DNA from: Entophlyctis helioformis
Lineage: Eukaryota > Chytridiomycota > Chytridiomycetes > Chytridiales > Chytriomycetaceae
Direction: 5' to 3'
DNA: 64,000 bases
Assembly (NCBI GenBank): GCA_025526915.1
Contig: JAHLKH010000037.1
Location: forward strand, 114,480 to 178,479
In this document: positions 10,307 through 24,005 of the stretch, one piece after another
How the letters are laid out: each line of letters opens with the position of its first letter
How positions within the stretch are numbered: position 1 is the stretch's first letter
Program-made: the position numbers and the translations under genes
Notes under the pieces: generated by a model
Database searches by the model: none
Told to the model about the DNA's origin: nothing
The model's input: only the letters and a program-made list of their open reading frames with translations

Positions 10307-13300
10307 ATGGTTGTGGGGCTCACACCAAAGACGGAGCTGAGCGTTCATGTCAACCAGCGCCTTATCCGCGACCCGACCCCCGACCCCCGCGAGTCACTCA
10401 TTGCCTTCCTGCGCCGGCATGGCTTGACAGGCACCAAGCTTGGTTGTGCGGAGGGTTCGTCTGCTCATGCCGAGCATGCTTGTCTGTGCATCGCATGTGA
10501 AAGTCTGTCTGACAGATAAGGTTGCGTTGCCTGCTGGTGACACTGCGACACAGGCGGCTGTGGTTCATGCACCGTGGTTGTGTCGTCTTTTGACTACCAG
10601 ACTCGGACCATCAGGTAGACTGCCGCATGCGTCAAGCTTGGCTGCCAGCAGCTGCATCTACTCGACGTTGCTTGGCTGGATCTGACGACAACGGCCATGA
10701 CCAGACACGAGTCGCTCAACGCTTGCCTGACTCCAGCCTGTGCTGTTCACATGAAGCATGTGGTCACGATTGAGGGGATTGGCTCGGTCAAGAACCTCCA
10801 CCCTGCCCAGTCTGCCATTGCCCTCAACCACGGAAGGTGAGCTGGATCTATATGCAGCGTGCATCGTCCAGATATGCAGTCTGACCACGCCTTGCACAGC
10901 CAATGTGGGTTCTGCACGCCCGGCATCGTCATGTCGCTCTATGCCGAGCTCAAGACCAATCCCGCAGCGACCGAGCACGACATCGAAGAAGCTTTTGACG
11001 GTGAGTGACGGTGAGACCATCACCCATATGGATCGTGGCCCGCACTTGTCCGCACAAACGTGTCAACAGACGCAAGAGCATCTTCTGACCTGCGATCTGT
11101 CCGTGCTTCAGGCAATTTGTGTCGATGCACCGGGTATCGACCGATCCTGGACGGCGCCAAGACGGTGAGAGCCATCTGTGATGGCTGCTATGCGACAACC
11201 ATGGGATACAGCCTTGACGCTTTGTTCATGATCAGCTTGCATCAAAGTGCGGCAAAGACTGCAGCACCTGCGATGAGCAAGACACGTGTGCCGTGAGTGG
11301 CAATGCATCGAATGGCTGGGAGATGCCCCGAGTACCCATCCGACTGACACCGCCTTGTCGTGCCGTAGGATGGCGACATGGAAGACTTTGGCAAGGTTTG
11401 TCTCATGCAATGTGCACAGTCTCTGCGTTTGCGACTGACAAGCTTCGATGGCAATGCTATGCAGAACAAGAAGCAAAAGGTCATCAAAAGCGCGACCAAC
11501 TCGGACTTGTCTGCCCACGACGTGCCATTCCCAATGGATCTGCATGCCTGGCACCTTGCACGCTCCAAAGCCGAGGCCTACGTCTTTGAAAACTCGGCGT
11601 ACAACTGGTTCCATCCAACGTCTCTGACCGAACTGCTGGACATCCTGGATGCGTTCCCTGCCGCAAAGCTCATCCATGGCAACACAGAGGTCGGCATTGA
11701 AGTCAGGTTCAAGAACCAAAACTACCACGTGCACGTGGATATGAGCGAGATGCATGAGCTCAAGCAGACTGTCCGTTCAAGTACGTCGTTTGTATGGCAA
11801 TGGTGATCTGGATGCCGACTGGAGGCTGCACAGGCTAAGCCCATGCTGCTCCAATTCCAGGCAAGGGCGTGTCGTTTGGTGCTGCAACGACACTCTCGAG
11901 TCTGCAGACGCAGCTGACTGCATTCGTGTCGAGTTCGGGCGAGGTATCTACGAAGGCGTGTTTCCTGCTGAAAGTTGCCATTGCTGTGCTGATCATGAAG
12001 CGTGCACATGCATGCATCTCCAGCCCACACAGACTCGCGGGTTCAAGGCGCTGCTTGACAACATCAAGTACTTTGCTGGCCGGCAGGTCCGGAACGTGTC
12101 GTCGATTGGTGGCAATATCTGTACAGCAAGTCCCATTTCGGATCTCAACCCTGTCTGGGTTGCCATGGTAGGCTCTTGTCGACCTCCACTAGCTATTTGA
12201 TCCATCCCAACCTAGCCCAATGACACTCTACGCGACGCATGCCTGTCAATGCAGGATTCGGTCTTGACTGTGCGTTCCAAGGCCAACGGCGAGCGCTCTA
12301 TTCCCATGCGGCAGTTTTTCCTTGGGTACCGCAAGACAGCACTGCAACCAGGCGAAGTCGTTGTATCCATCTGTAAGTGCGGCAGCATGCTGGTTATCTC
12401 GCTTGCCGTCATGCATGGCTGACGACGTACATGCACGGTTCCAGTTGTGCCATATACAACCCCTCTGCAATTCGTGCTGGCCTACAAGCAAGCCAAACGG
12501 CGCGATGACGACATTGCCATCGTCAACGCTGCTCTTTCCGTCACCCTTGAACGCCACGGGAGCCAGTTCATCGTGCACGACGGCTGCTTTGCGTTTGGCG
12601 GCATGGGTATGTAGCACTGCTTTGGTCCGTGCTGATCATGGATTTGGCTCTTACATGAGTTCGTCTGTGGCGGGTGGAAATGGCAGGTCCAACGACGGTC
12701 ATGTAAGCAGTTATGTCAAGCGCCACTTTTGCGTTGTTTTGACTGACGACGTGGTATCGGTGGCGGATGCAGTGCGCACAAGACACTCGCGCAGATTCGT
12801 GGAAAAGTGTGGTCGAGAGCACTTATGGACGAGATGTCTCCCAAACTTCTCGAGGCAAGTCGAGCAGTTTGATCGCAATCATCAGGATCCACTCTCACCA
12901 ACGTTGCTCCTTACTCTGCACAGGATATGCCCTTGACTGCGACCGCTCCTGGCGGCCAGATCGAGTACCGGAAAACACTCGGTACGTTCGATTGGCGATC
13001 CATCCATACTAGACCACCGCCATTATCAGGCTGACAGCGTATCTCACGGATGAACAGCACAGAGCTTTGTAGCCAAGTTTGTCATGAGCGTGTGCAGCGA
13101 CCTGTCGGCCGACGCCAAGAGTCTCAGCCTTGATGTCCGAGAGATGTCAGTGCTGCAACCCATCGAGCGGGGCATCTCAAGCGGCATCCAAGTCTTTGCC
13201 GAGAGCAAAGGCCCTGGATCGGTTGGCAAGTCTGTCCAGCACGTGTCGGCACTCAAGCAGGTCACTGGCGAAGCCGAGTACATCGACGACATGCCGCCAT

Positions 13301-16300
13301 TGCACAACGAGCTGCATGGCGCGATTGTCGGTAGCTCGATTGCACGCGGCCTCATCAAGTAGGTGGCGCATGGCATGCTGCTTGGCGCTCGCTCGATCTG
13401 ATCCGAAGGGTTGGGCTGATGATGCGATGCCCAGGTCGGTTGATGCGACTGCAGCCTTGAGAGCACCGGGAGTTGTGGACTACATTTCATACAAAGACAC
13501 TGCCGGCCCGCACGGTCATGGTATGCACCAGGACAAGCATGATCCCAACATTATCGGCCCTGTGTTCAAGGACGAGGAGCTGTTTGCAACTCGCGAGGTC
13601 GTGCATGTGGGACAGATGATTGGCATGATTGTTGCCAAGACAGAGGCACAGGCCCGTGCGGCTGCCAAACTGGTCAAGATCGAGTACGAGCAACAGCAGC
13701 AGCCCATCATCACCATCGAGGCAAGTGTTGTGCACACAAGCTGCAGCAGGCACACACACCGTGGCTGATGGTTGGCTGTTTACAGGACGCTATTGCAGCC
13801 AACTCGTTCTTCCCCATTGAGCGTCGCATCAATTCGGGTGTGTTTGCATCGACACCGCCGGCACGCATCACGCCTCTTTCGGCTGCAGAGCATTTTGTTG
13901 AAGGCACGACGCGCATGTCGGCACAGGAGCACTTTTACCTTGAGACTCAAGGATCCCTTGTCGTGCCTGGCAAGGAAGATGACGAGTACGAGATCTTTTC
14001 AAGCACGCAGAATCCTACCGAGACACAGGTATGCCAGCACACAGGACGATTGAGCTGCTGGTGCCAAGCTGTTTGGCCACATGCTGACCGTTCAACCGCA
14101 GCACCTAGTTGCTCATGTGCTGGGCATTGCATCCAACCGCATTGTCTGCAGGGTACGTTGTACATCCAGCACTTGTGCTTGTTGCGGTGATGGCTACATA
14201 CTCACTGCCGCATCTGGCATTCAAGGTCAAGCGAATGGGCGGTGGATTCGGTGGTAAGAAGCCACAGCCTTGCCACGGGCCGCCAGACTGGGCATACACT
14301 GACCTTGATGAATGAGTTAGGCAAAGAGACCCGATCCGTGTTCATCTCCTGTGCGCTGGCAGTGGCAGCTCGCAAGCTCCGTGTTCCCGTTCGGTGCATC
14401 CTGACACGCGAAGAAGACATGGCCATCTCAGGAACGCGCCACCCATTCGCAGCCAACTACAAGATCGGCTTCACGTCGCAGGGCAAGCTCATTTCGGCCG
14501 AGATTGATGCAAGTTCAATGTCCACGACACTCGAGGCCAAAAGCGACTTGCTAACTCGTGCCCGGCAATCTCCTCTCAAAACACACTGCCTTGGCTGGCG
14601 TCTAGGTGTTTTCTAATGGCGGCTTCTCCATGGATCTGTCGCTGCCCATTGTCGAGCGGTGCCTGACCCACCTGGACAACACATACAGCATTCCAAACAT
14701 GAAAACATACGGCCGAATCTGCAAAACCAACATGCCGACCAACACTGCGTTCCGCGGATTTGGAGGTCCACAGGGCATGATGATCATGGAGCAGTGCATC
14801 ACACATGTTGCCGAGTATCTCGGCAAGCCGGTCGAAGACATCAGAGTGCGTAGATGCTGTCCTTGCCTGAATGCTGGGTTCGCTGTCATTGTCTGCTGCC
14901 CTTCAGCTGACGCAAACTGGAATCGACTCGCAGCGGATGAACCTGTACACCAATGGCGAGATGACGCACTTTAACACGCCGATCGAGGACGTGTATCTCG
15001 AGCGTGCTTGGCAAGAGATTGTGGCATCGTCTGACTTTGAGTACGCCTGACCAGCGTTATGCCAATGCCCGGTGTGCACAGCTTATGGCTAACCCTCCTG
15101 ATTGCCGTTGACAGAAACCGCAAGCGTGCTGTCAAAGCCTACAACCAGGCCAACAAGTACCGCAAACGTGGCATCACAATCATGCCGACCAAGTAAGTGA
15201 ACACGGTCTCCACCAAGGCTCATGAGCCCGCGCATACTCACAACAGCTCCCTTTGGCAGGTTTGGTCTTGCCTTTACAGCGCGCCATTTGAACCAGGCAG
15301 GTGCTCTTGTGCACGTGTACAGCGACGGATCAGTGCGTCTGGCGCATGGCGGTACCGAGATGGGACAAGGCCTGCATACCAAGAGTGAGGACTCCCATGA
15401 GCCAATCGTGCTTGAATGCAGACTTGTGCACATGCACTCCGACTGACACTGTGCATCCAGTGATCCAGATTGCTGCAGATGCGTTTGGCGTCCCCATCTC
15501 GGATATCTTTGTTTCCGAGACACGCACAGACACGGTCGCCAACACGAGTGCCACGGCCGCGTCGCTGTCGTCAGGTGCGCAACGTCGCGATCCAAAATGC
15601 GTGTGCTGTTTTTGCGGTGGCTAAGCATGCGACGGACAGACCTGAACGGTATGGCGGTGCTGGCAGCATGCCAGCAGATCATGGAGCGCCTCAAGCCCCT
15701 GCGCGACCAGCACCCTTCGCTGTCATGGAAAGAGGTATGCAGATACGCATGCGCTCAGCACGCTGCAAGGTCGCACACTGACACGGCCAATGCGGCGTGC
15801 AGATTGTCAACAAGGCCTACTTTGAGCGCATCAACCTCTCGGCCAACGGGTTCTATGCGACCCCAGACCTTGCGTTTGACTGGACAACGCTCCAAGGCCG
15901 AATGTTTAGCTATTTCACCTACGGCATTGCTGTCACGGAAGTCGAGATCGACTGCCTCACCGGCGACCACGTTGTTCTGCGCTCCGACCTCATCATGGAC
16001 ATTGGCCGTCCCATCAACCCTGCCATTGATGTCGGCCAGATCGAGGGTGCCTTTACGCAGGGGCTGGGCTGGTGCACGCTCGAGGAGCAGCTGGTGTCGC
16101 CAACGAGCGGGGTGCTGCTCACCCGCGGCCCAGGGCTGTACAAGATCCCCGGATTCAAGGACATTCCGGTGGATTTCCGCGTCACGGTCATGGACGGTGT
16201 GCGCAACAGTCGCGCCATCCATTCGTCCAAGGCGGTTGGCGAGCCGCCGCTGTTTCTGGGGGCGTCGGTGCTGTTTGCGGTGCGCGACGCAGTGAGAGCA

Positions 16301-16480
16301 GCGAGAGCTGAACAGCAGCTTGCGAGTGGTGGCAGCGGCGAAGTGGCTGCTGTGCCCTACTTTAGGCTCGACTCGCCAGCAACGTCTGAACGCATCCGGC
16401 TGGCTTGCACTGACGCGTTCGTTGAAGCTGCTCGCACGCCGCTCAAGGAGGGCGAGAAGCCGTGGAGCGTTGCTGCCTAG
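10307..16480 (+). CDS. Xanthine dehydrogenase (molybdo-flavoprotein)
   Basis: The enzyme oxidises hypoxanthine and xanthine to urate in purine breakdown. Spliced exons give the full family order. First is the N-terminal [2Fe-2S] domain ([16 protein letters not shown], then GGCGSCTV across an intron at about 10457-10550). Next is the second Fe-S domain ([31 protein letters not shown]), then the FAD domain ([27 protein letters not shown]). The two molybdenum-binding domains follow ([63 protein letters not shown]). The Glu of GEPPLF is the family's catalytic base, and FRGFGGPQ favours XDH over aldehyde oxidase. There are about 25 short exons, one of only 16 nt near 12690. At least three introns use GC donors (after 12841, 13722 and 14508). 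The start follows the uORF; the 3' end converges on the V-ATPase gene 185 bp away. Confidence 0.95.
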
Positions 16481-16664
16481 CTGGCACATCATTGTTTGAT
16501 CGCAAATGCGGTTGCAAGGCGCAGTCCAGTTTATTCTGACGGAGACGAAGATGGTGATGGTCCCACCAGGCAACGAGCTGAATGAACACACGACTTGCCA
16601 ACTCAATGGAAACGGAGACACGGAGTCCAGAGACGAAACGGAGAGTAGCATCGAGTGCCTTGGG

Positions 16665-19600
16665 CTACTCGGATCCACCAGCCAGGATGATCGCAAACGC
16701 AAACGGAATAAACTTTCTGCCCGTGCCCTGGTAGAACTTGTTCTGGAACTCGACCCTGTTCGACGCACGTTCAGTTCAGCGTGCCAACAAATGACAAAAC
16801 GGTGATGGTCATGAACGAGAGAGACACAAACGTACCAGTGCAGACGGAGAGCATGGAGGAAGGCGGACATGCCCTCCATGCCAATGAGGATGCTGACTGT
16901 CATGGTGAACCACATGTAGAATCCAATCACGATGGCAAACGCGTTGCCTGATGTCAGGGCAGGAACCAGCACCATTGTCCACAGCACCTCGGACAGCTCT
17001 GTCGAAGGAATGGTGGCGTGAGTAGGCCGAGCAGCACAACGGATAAACCTGATGGTCAACTTACGAGCGTGGGCGAGCGACAGAGCCCACAGACGGAGGT
17101 AGGATGCCGTGTTGGAGATGCCGTTCAGGGTGAACTCGATCGTGTGGATCATTTGGTGGATCATGATCTCTGAAAAGTCAAACTCCTGCTCGCAGGCAAG
17201 CCGCGTGTAAGCAGGAGTGGGCAGGCAAACAAAGGCGAGGCAAGATCACTCTCGCATCGCTTCCGCTCCCTACCTCGCCGTGGCCATGACCATGGCCATG
17301 ACCCTCGCCTTCCTCGTCGTGGCTGTCGCTGCCACTGCCACTGCCGTTGGCCGATGTGAGGGTCTGACCAGCTTCCGTGTCAATGTGGACGGCATCGCCA
17401 GCGGCAGGGCGGTTGTAGCCAGCGCCAATGGTCTTCTTGTTCTCGAGGTACAGGTAGATGGGTCTGGCAAGCAGCATCCACGGCACACAGATGAACGCCA
17501 GGAACAGCAGGAATGTTTGGAGACCACCCTTGATGCGCGAAAGTCGTGTACAGTCAGTTTGGTTAGCAAGCCACAGCAGACGGCAGCAAAAAAGGAATGC
17601 GAACCATTGAAGCGCACCTGGCCCGGATAGAGGGGCTTCTCAACCACACCAGGAGACAGGAACATGTAGATGAGCTGGTTGAGCAGACCGGGAGCCTCGG
17701 ACGTGTTCTCGTAGTGGACGAGCCACTTGTACATGATGATCAAAATCAGGTAGCCAAAGATGCTCCAGATGAACATGATCTGCGGCAGGTAGTCGGTGTA
17801 GATGAATACTCTGCGCTTGAAGTGGATGTGGTTGAAGACCTGGAGGGTAATGCCAAAGCTCATCTGCAACCAAGCCAAGCCAAGTCAGCCTGCATTCCAA
17901 TCGAGCAGCAGACACATCGACTTGTGTCGGGCATGGCAAGACTCACGTGGATCACACCCATGATGATGGACATTTTCATCTTGTACGAGTTGGAGAAAAT
18001 GAGCGCGTTTTCTGCACCGTGCCACGCCTGCGCAGCAGTCATTATGGAGCGTCAGAGTCAAGAGCGATTTCCTACACACGCCAAGAAAGCGTATCAACCT
18101 ACAGGATCAACGCCAAAGCCGTAGGTCGACGACTTTTCACCGATCCAGCGCTGGGTGTCGTTGTGGTAGTTGAATGTGTAGCGGGATCGGAAGAGCGTCA
18201 TGGCCTGCGAGAAGATGTCGTTGTAGATGAGACCCGTGTAGATGGAGAAGATGCCCATGAGCAGGATAATGTAGCGACCTCCAAAGAGCATGTCCCACAT
18301 CTAAACATGCCGGCAGCCGTCGAGAGGTGTTAGTGGCACAATGCCAACATATGGAGGCAAAGCAATTTGGCGCCACGAGTTGCCATACCTCGCCACCCTT
18401 GGTCTTGCCAAGCTTCTTCTCGTTGGCACAGACCCAGCCGGCAGCAATCGTGACAAGGATGCCGTGGCCCAGGTCGCCAAACATGACGGCGAACAGGAAG
18501 GGGAAGGTGATGCACGTGAAGAGGCCAGGGTTGACTTCGCCGTACTGGGCAATGCCGTATGCATCGACGATTTCCTGGAAGCCGTTGGTGAACTTGTTGG
18601 TGCGGTGGTATGTGGGCGGCTCCTTGGTGGTCGAGATGGGGTTGAGGATCGGCGGGATCGTCGAGCCCGTGCGTTCCTGCATCATCAGCAATGCCAGGCC
18701 ACCAATGGTCAGACCGGGCATCGCACGATCAAGAAGTCCACGGCAACGCACCGTGACAGAGCGTAGAGCCAGCTGCACAATGCTGATCGAGTTGGTCGGG
18801 CACCAACCCTCGGCAATGAGCGCCTTGCGGTTCACGTCGTAGCTGAACAGGTTCATGGCATGGTAGATGGCCTTTTCCTTCTGGGCAATCACGGACCACT
18901 GGTCGAGGCTGGCAGAGACACGCGAAATCTCGGCGTGGCGGGCAGCCTTGGTGTTCTCGAGGACGTGGCGCAGATCGTCGATGCGCGAAAGAACCTCGAG
19001 AGCGTTTTCGCGACGTCTGTCTGGGTGCTCGTCGACAGGGTAGAGCGTGGCACCCATGCTTTCGCAGATCTTGCGGATCTTGTTGATGAGCTCCTTGCCG
19101 TGGGCAAAGATGACAAAGACGTTCTTGTGGACGTCGGCATCTGTTGTTGGGTCCTTGATGGCCTCGCCAATCTCGGCGTGGTTCATGTACAGGTTTCCGC
19201 GGAGAGCACGGAACAGGATGCGCTCAAAGGTGGCCATGCGCGGGCGGGGAATGACACCAGCAACAAAGCTGGGGAGGCATTTGCCACGCATCCGCGGCAT
19301 TCCAAGGAGCCGTGATGACGCGCACACATTAGCATGCGATGGATGGGACGATTGACAGTTGCAGACAAGAGAGTGAGGGCACAACGTACGCAAGCGAAAT
19401 GGCGCGGGCAGCGCGGTCGCCTTGTTCCATCGACTCGCGCTCAGCCGCCGTGAGCAGGTGCGTGTCTTCCTGGTGATTGATGCCACCAATGACATCTGCA
19501 CGGGACTCGGCCTGGTGGACGCGAGTGGCACAGCAAGAGCGTGGCGCAAGCGTGTCAGCCAGACAGACGACAGCCACAATGGCTCAAGGACGCAGCAGTG

Positions 19601-20643
19601 CGGAAGTTGGCAGTCAAGATGGGCTGGATGGACACAGGGCAAGACTTGCCTCTTGGAAAAACACGGCCGTCTCGCGCAGGACGTGGCGCAGCTCGGTCAG
19701 CTCGTGGAAGCGCTTGTTGAGCGTCTCGTACGAGTTGTTCATCTGCATAATCTTGGACTCGAGCTCGGAGAGGGATGCATCGAGCTGGTCAATCTCGACC
19801 TGCGAACGCGTGCGGGCATATGGCGCGAGAGGGTCGCACGACGGCACTTTGATGTCGAGCTTTTCGGCCTGGGCAAAGATGAAGCCTGGACACGGAAGGC
19901 GGCATGGCATGCCGGACAAGGGTCAGCTTGTGCGGACATGTGGTGGTGGTGGTGGGCAGGCACAGCCAGGCAGGGCAGGGGTTGAAGACTCACGGATCTT
20001 GCGCTCCATTTCGTTGAGACGCTTGATCTCGTTGACAAAGGTGCGCTGGAAGGCATTGACCTTGCCGTTGAGCTGCCGGGGAGTCAGACGGCCGCGTCAG
20101 TATGAGCGCAGCACGACAGAGAGAGAGAGAGGAAGAGAGAGGCAGAGCGAGGCAGACAGACAGAGGCAGGCGGCACTCACGTCGTTGAATTGGATCTGGC
20201 CACACTCGCCGAGCTCAGCCACGGTCTGCGGCGCAATTTCCAGCGGAATGTAGAGCTGCAGGCGAGCGAGTGTGTGTGAGAGAGTGTGTGTGTGTGTGTG
20301 TTGGTGTGCGAGTGTGTTCGTGTGAGTGGTTGTGGTTGCCTCTGGCGCCAGCCGCCCTGCAGCGTGGCAGCGTGGCAGCGTGGCATCGAGAGCGTGCCAG
20401 CAAGCACGCAGGCACAGCGTCGCGAGCAAGATGCCACACGATGCGCGGGGGGCGAGGGCACGGACAGGCGGGCCAGGCAGGCCAGGCGGCCAGGCGGGCG
20501 TGTGCCTGGTGGCGTGCCACGCACAGGCCACAGGCCCATCAGCCCACACGCCGCTCGTCCAGCAGGCGGCAGGCGGCAGGCGGCAGACGCACCTGCGTCA
20601 GCGTCATGTGCTCCGAGCGGAACAGCGACGACTCCTCGGCCAT
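16665..20643 (-). CDS. VPH1: V-type proton ATPase subunit a (Vo a, Vph1/Stv1 family)
   Basis: Membrane a subunit of the proton pump, which forms the half-channels beside the c-ring. It starts [17 protein letters not shown] at 20643, continues [14 protein letters not shown], and runs through the cytosolic N-terminal half with coiled coils (19919-18780). Family landmarks are [16 protein letters not shown] (about 18500), [14 protein letters not shown] (about 18240) and [17 protein letters not shown] (about 17090), whose Arg corresponds to the essential proton-path arginine of yeast Vph1. It ends [13 protein letters not shown] loop near 17300 carries a Gly-His and acidic run ([14 protein letters not shown]). 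About a dozen short introns are visible. The Vph1 versus Stv1 choice (vacuole versus Golgi) cannot be made here. Divergent from the RS-rich gene, 111 bp away. Confidence 0.95.
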
Positions 20644-20700
20644 GGCTGCTGGTGGGTGTCGCTGGTGGTGGTCACTTTGTTGGAAAACATAATCGCATTC

Positions 20701-20752
20701 CATCGCACGACGACAACGACGACGACGACGACAACGACGACGACGACGGCGG
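20701..20752. repeat. (CGA)n-rich tract between divergent genes
   Basis: A CGACGA/CAACGA run fills most of the 111-bp space between the V-ATPase a and RS-rich gene starts, so it may lie in the shared promoter or a leader. Confidence 0.7.
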
Positions 20753-20754
20753 CG

Positions 20755-23700
20755 ATGACAACGACGACTGCTGCTGCACATCCCCGCACGGCCGTCACCA
20801 TCGAGCGGCTGCCGTCCGCCGCCTACGCACCTGCCCACGCACCTGCCCACGCCAGAGAGCCGCCGCTGTCCGGCGCTGCCGCCCTCGCTGCCGCCGTCTA
20901 CGGCGCGCCGCTGTCCACGCGGCCGCGTCTGGCCCAGGCCCTGCAGCTGGCTGCCCGCGAAGTGCTGGTGCTCAACCGTGCAGGCTCTCGCCCTGCGTCT
21001 GCATCTGCGTCTGCATCTGCGTCTGCATCTGCCTCGGCACATCCATCGTCCAAGCAGGCCAACACGGCAGCGCCTGCCACGCCCGCAGATGCGCAGCCGC
21101 AGCCGCAGCCCCAGGCAGCCGGCCCCCGCAGGCGGGCTTCCGGCGCCACTCGCACTGCCCCGCTCCCCTCGGCGTCCAACACCCCGCAGTCCGCTCACCA
21201 CCAAGACGCGGCTGGCGGCCTGCTGCGATCCATCATCGCCGACAAGATGCAGCGCGCTGCCCACGGCTCTGGTTCAAGAGCCTCTACCTATCTCGCCCAG
21301 CTCGGCCATCTCGACCACCCGCCCATGCAAGCTGCCGGCCCATCTCCGGTCAGAGTCGAGATCGTCACGACGCCTGCTCCGATCCCGGCTCCGCTCAGCC
21401 TGCGTCGAGCCACATCTGCGCCTTCGCTGCCGGTGCACTCCCATCAGCAGCAGGAGCAGGAACAGCAGCAGCATCGCATGCCTCAACGGCCATCGGACAG
21501 CCAGATGTACCATCTGGACCTGCAGCACGATACCCCCGGCTACAGCATGGACAGCCACGATGAGCATCTGCTTCAGGCGTCGCGCGTCCGTCGCGCATTG
21601 GAGCTGAATGCCAGCCTGCCAGCCGCAGCCATGGATCCGCACACGTTTGTGAGTGGCATAGATCGCCATCGCCATCGCAGCGCCGACGACCCGGCCCATC
21701 AGCCACCGTCCAGCGTGCGGTTTGCTGCGAGTCCAAAGAGTGAGCCATGCACGACCATTTCCGTCGCCAGGCAGCTGCTTACCATTGACAACCTGCCCCT
21801 CACGAGACAGATGCAAGGCAACACGCTGCCACATCATCTCCACCGAAATCCAGCCCAAAACAAGCCACACAAACCCTCAGACCCAATCTTCCATCCAAGC
21901 CACCGCTTTCCAAGACACACGAGAAGCCTGCCTTTGATGTCTCCACAACAAACACCGGACTCAAAATGTCAAAGTCTGGACTGCGCATGCGCGACAAGTC
22001 GTCTGATGCGGAGATTGAACTCATGCGAAGACAGATGGAGAAGCGGTTGGACCATGTGTATGCCAAGCTCATCGAGACAGCCGTCACCAAGAACGCTCCC
22101 AATGCCACGATCCCAAGCAGGCATGCCAAGCAGAAGACGGCGCGCCCCGTGCCCAAGAAGCTGCCCACAGCTCCTGGGACTCCAACCGCTGCTCAGCCAG
22201 CAGCATCCAAAAAGTCCGTCGATGAGATCAGGCTCGATGTCAAGCGCCAGATTGCACAGCACCTTCGACAGAAGCAGCACGACCTGGTACTGCCGGATAG
22301 TCATGCATTGCGTCGCGATGCAGAGGCTTGGTGTTGGTCAGGCGGTTGCTGACACGAGCCAATCCAGGTAGAGCGATTGTCTGCACAGCCTGCAAAGACA
22401 ATGGCAGCAGCATCGGCAGCACCTACCAGTGCCAGCAAACAGCCAAAGAGTGCAGTCAAGGCATCGCCCCATTCAGCCAGATCAGGCACTGCAGCATTCG
22501 CACCACTAGTCAAGGACTCGCGACGGCCGTCAGAGTCGGTCGAGCGCACCCAAACACGGCCAAGCAGAGCCATTGGCAGCGACCGCGACCCTATTGCTCG
22601 CATGTCTCCGCGAAGGTCAAGACGGCTTTCTTCAAGCAGCAGTAACAATAACAACAGCAGCAGCCGCAGTAGCAGCAGCCATGATGCAGCCGATACCAGC
22701 CATCGCCGACATCAACACAAGAGCAAGAGCAGAAGCAGAAGCAGGAGCAGAAGCAGAAGCAGGAGTCCTAGCAGAATCGCCGAGCAGCCGCCTATGCCAG
22801 AGATCTCTGAGGCATTTGTCACGCAAATGACGACTCTGCTGGCGGCGAGGTTCGACCCACTGCTCGAGACTGTCCAGCGGCACTTGGACCGTGCGGCCGA
22901 GCGTATCGAGTCCCAGTATCAGCCCAGCCGGCAGGTTTCTCACCCATCGCCCGATCGCCAACCCGAACGGAACGTCTCTGACGGACTGGTCTTGGTGAAC
23001 GACGGTGATCCAGCACAGCAGTCGCCCCAAGCACGCGACCTGTCGGCTGCACGGATCAACTACGTGGCAGATGTCGCAGATGTCGCAGATGCCATCCATT
23101 TATCATCGACGCCACCACCGCTGCCTGCACGGCCGATCTCGCCTCCGCCTGCAACGGCGTGTGGAGGCTCCATCGCCAACCCAGACCAGCCAGACGCAGT
23201 CTTTTTGCAACTCCAGCGCACAGCTATGGATGTCGAGCAGGATGCTCACGTCATCCTCATTCAGAAACCGTCCGAGATGGAGGCGATCCGACAGCGGCTC
23301 GGCGACAAAACGGCTGCGGCAGATGCGCACCATCAGCAGTCGCTTGAGTGCAAGGGTGATGGCGGTGGCCGTGGTCGTGGCGACGAGGAGCGCGATAATC
23401 GGCAGACACTGCTGTTGCCGCGGTCTGCGGTCGATAGGATCGAGGCAGGACGTGCGCGACGAATGCGGCACCTTGCGGCATACATGGGCACAGCAGTCAC
23501 AACTTCGGCCGAGTATGGGCCATCTGTTCAAGGACCATGGGATGCGGTTGAAATGTGGGTTGGATTGCATGATGGCTGCATGGGCAGACGGTGTCCAACC
23601 ATGCGAGACCTTGCTGATCTGACTCGAGCCATTAGAATCTCGTCCGACTTTGTGCAAGATATTCTGGACAGTGTGCTGGGCGAAGTGGCGTCGGTGGCTG

Positions 23701-23798
23701 ACGAGTTTGTGGACAATCTGTTTTCCCAAGAGTTTGGTGTTGGTCTGAACAACGTCCCTGGATCGGCTTCGGGACCGACACCGGCGGTCGCAACATGA
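20755..23798 (+). CDS. RS-rich, largely disordered protein of unknown function
   Basis: I do not recognise this gene. From an ATG at 20755 it encodes low-complexity sequence: poly-Thr, an (Ala-Ser)n run near 21000 and a Gln/Glu run near 21450. Introns at about 21740-21810 and about 22281-22368 join it to MRDKSSDAEIELMRRQMEKR and then to an Arg-Ser repeat (about 22710-22780). The only ordered-looking parts are the helical MEKRLDHVYAKLIETAV (about 22040), EAFVTQMTTLLAARFDPLLETV (about 22820) and the acidic C-terminal helix RISSDFVQDILDSVLGEVAS (about 23640). The layout recalls scaffold or centriolar-satellite proteins, but that is a guess. The first ATG is chosen because the frame upstream is antisense to the V-ATPase gene. 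Confidence 0.65.
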
Positions 23799-24005
23799 GC
23801 ACCATGGCGGTTGGCGCACCAGAATAAACCATTGACATGACGCAAGGCTGCTTCTGGTTGTTGAAGTTCATTCTTGGCTTTCTGGACATGGCACGACGGT
23901 CCATCCAGCGGCATACGCGTCCCAAGGTCTGTCAGCGTTCCCCGCACTCGCACACGCACTCGCACACGCAGTCGATGCCGGCAAGGCTGGATGGAAGTGG
24001 ATTGC

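Noticed and set aside
15755..17164. Minus-strand open frame of 469 codons across the end of XDH and the start of the V-ATPase a region
   Set aside because: Only its first part ([20 protein letters not shown] and the next residues) is real, as a V-ATPase exon. The rest is antisense to well-conserved XDH sequence.
20286..20740. Long plus-strand frames over the V-ATPase a N-terminal exons
   Set aside because: They are antisense to exons with clear V-ATPase similarity and consist of low-complexity residues. The RS-rich gene is taken to start only after the V-ATPase ATG.
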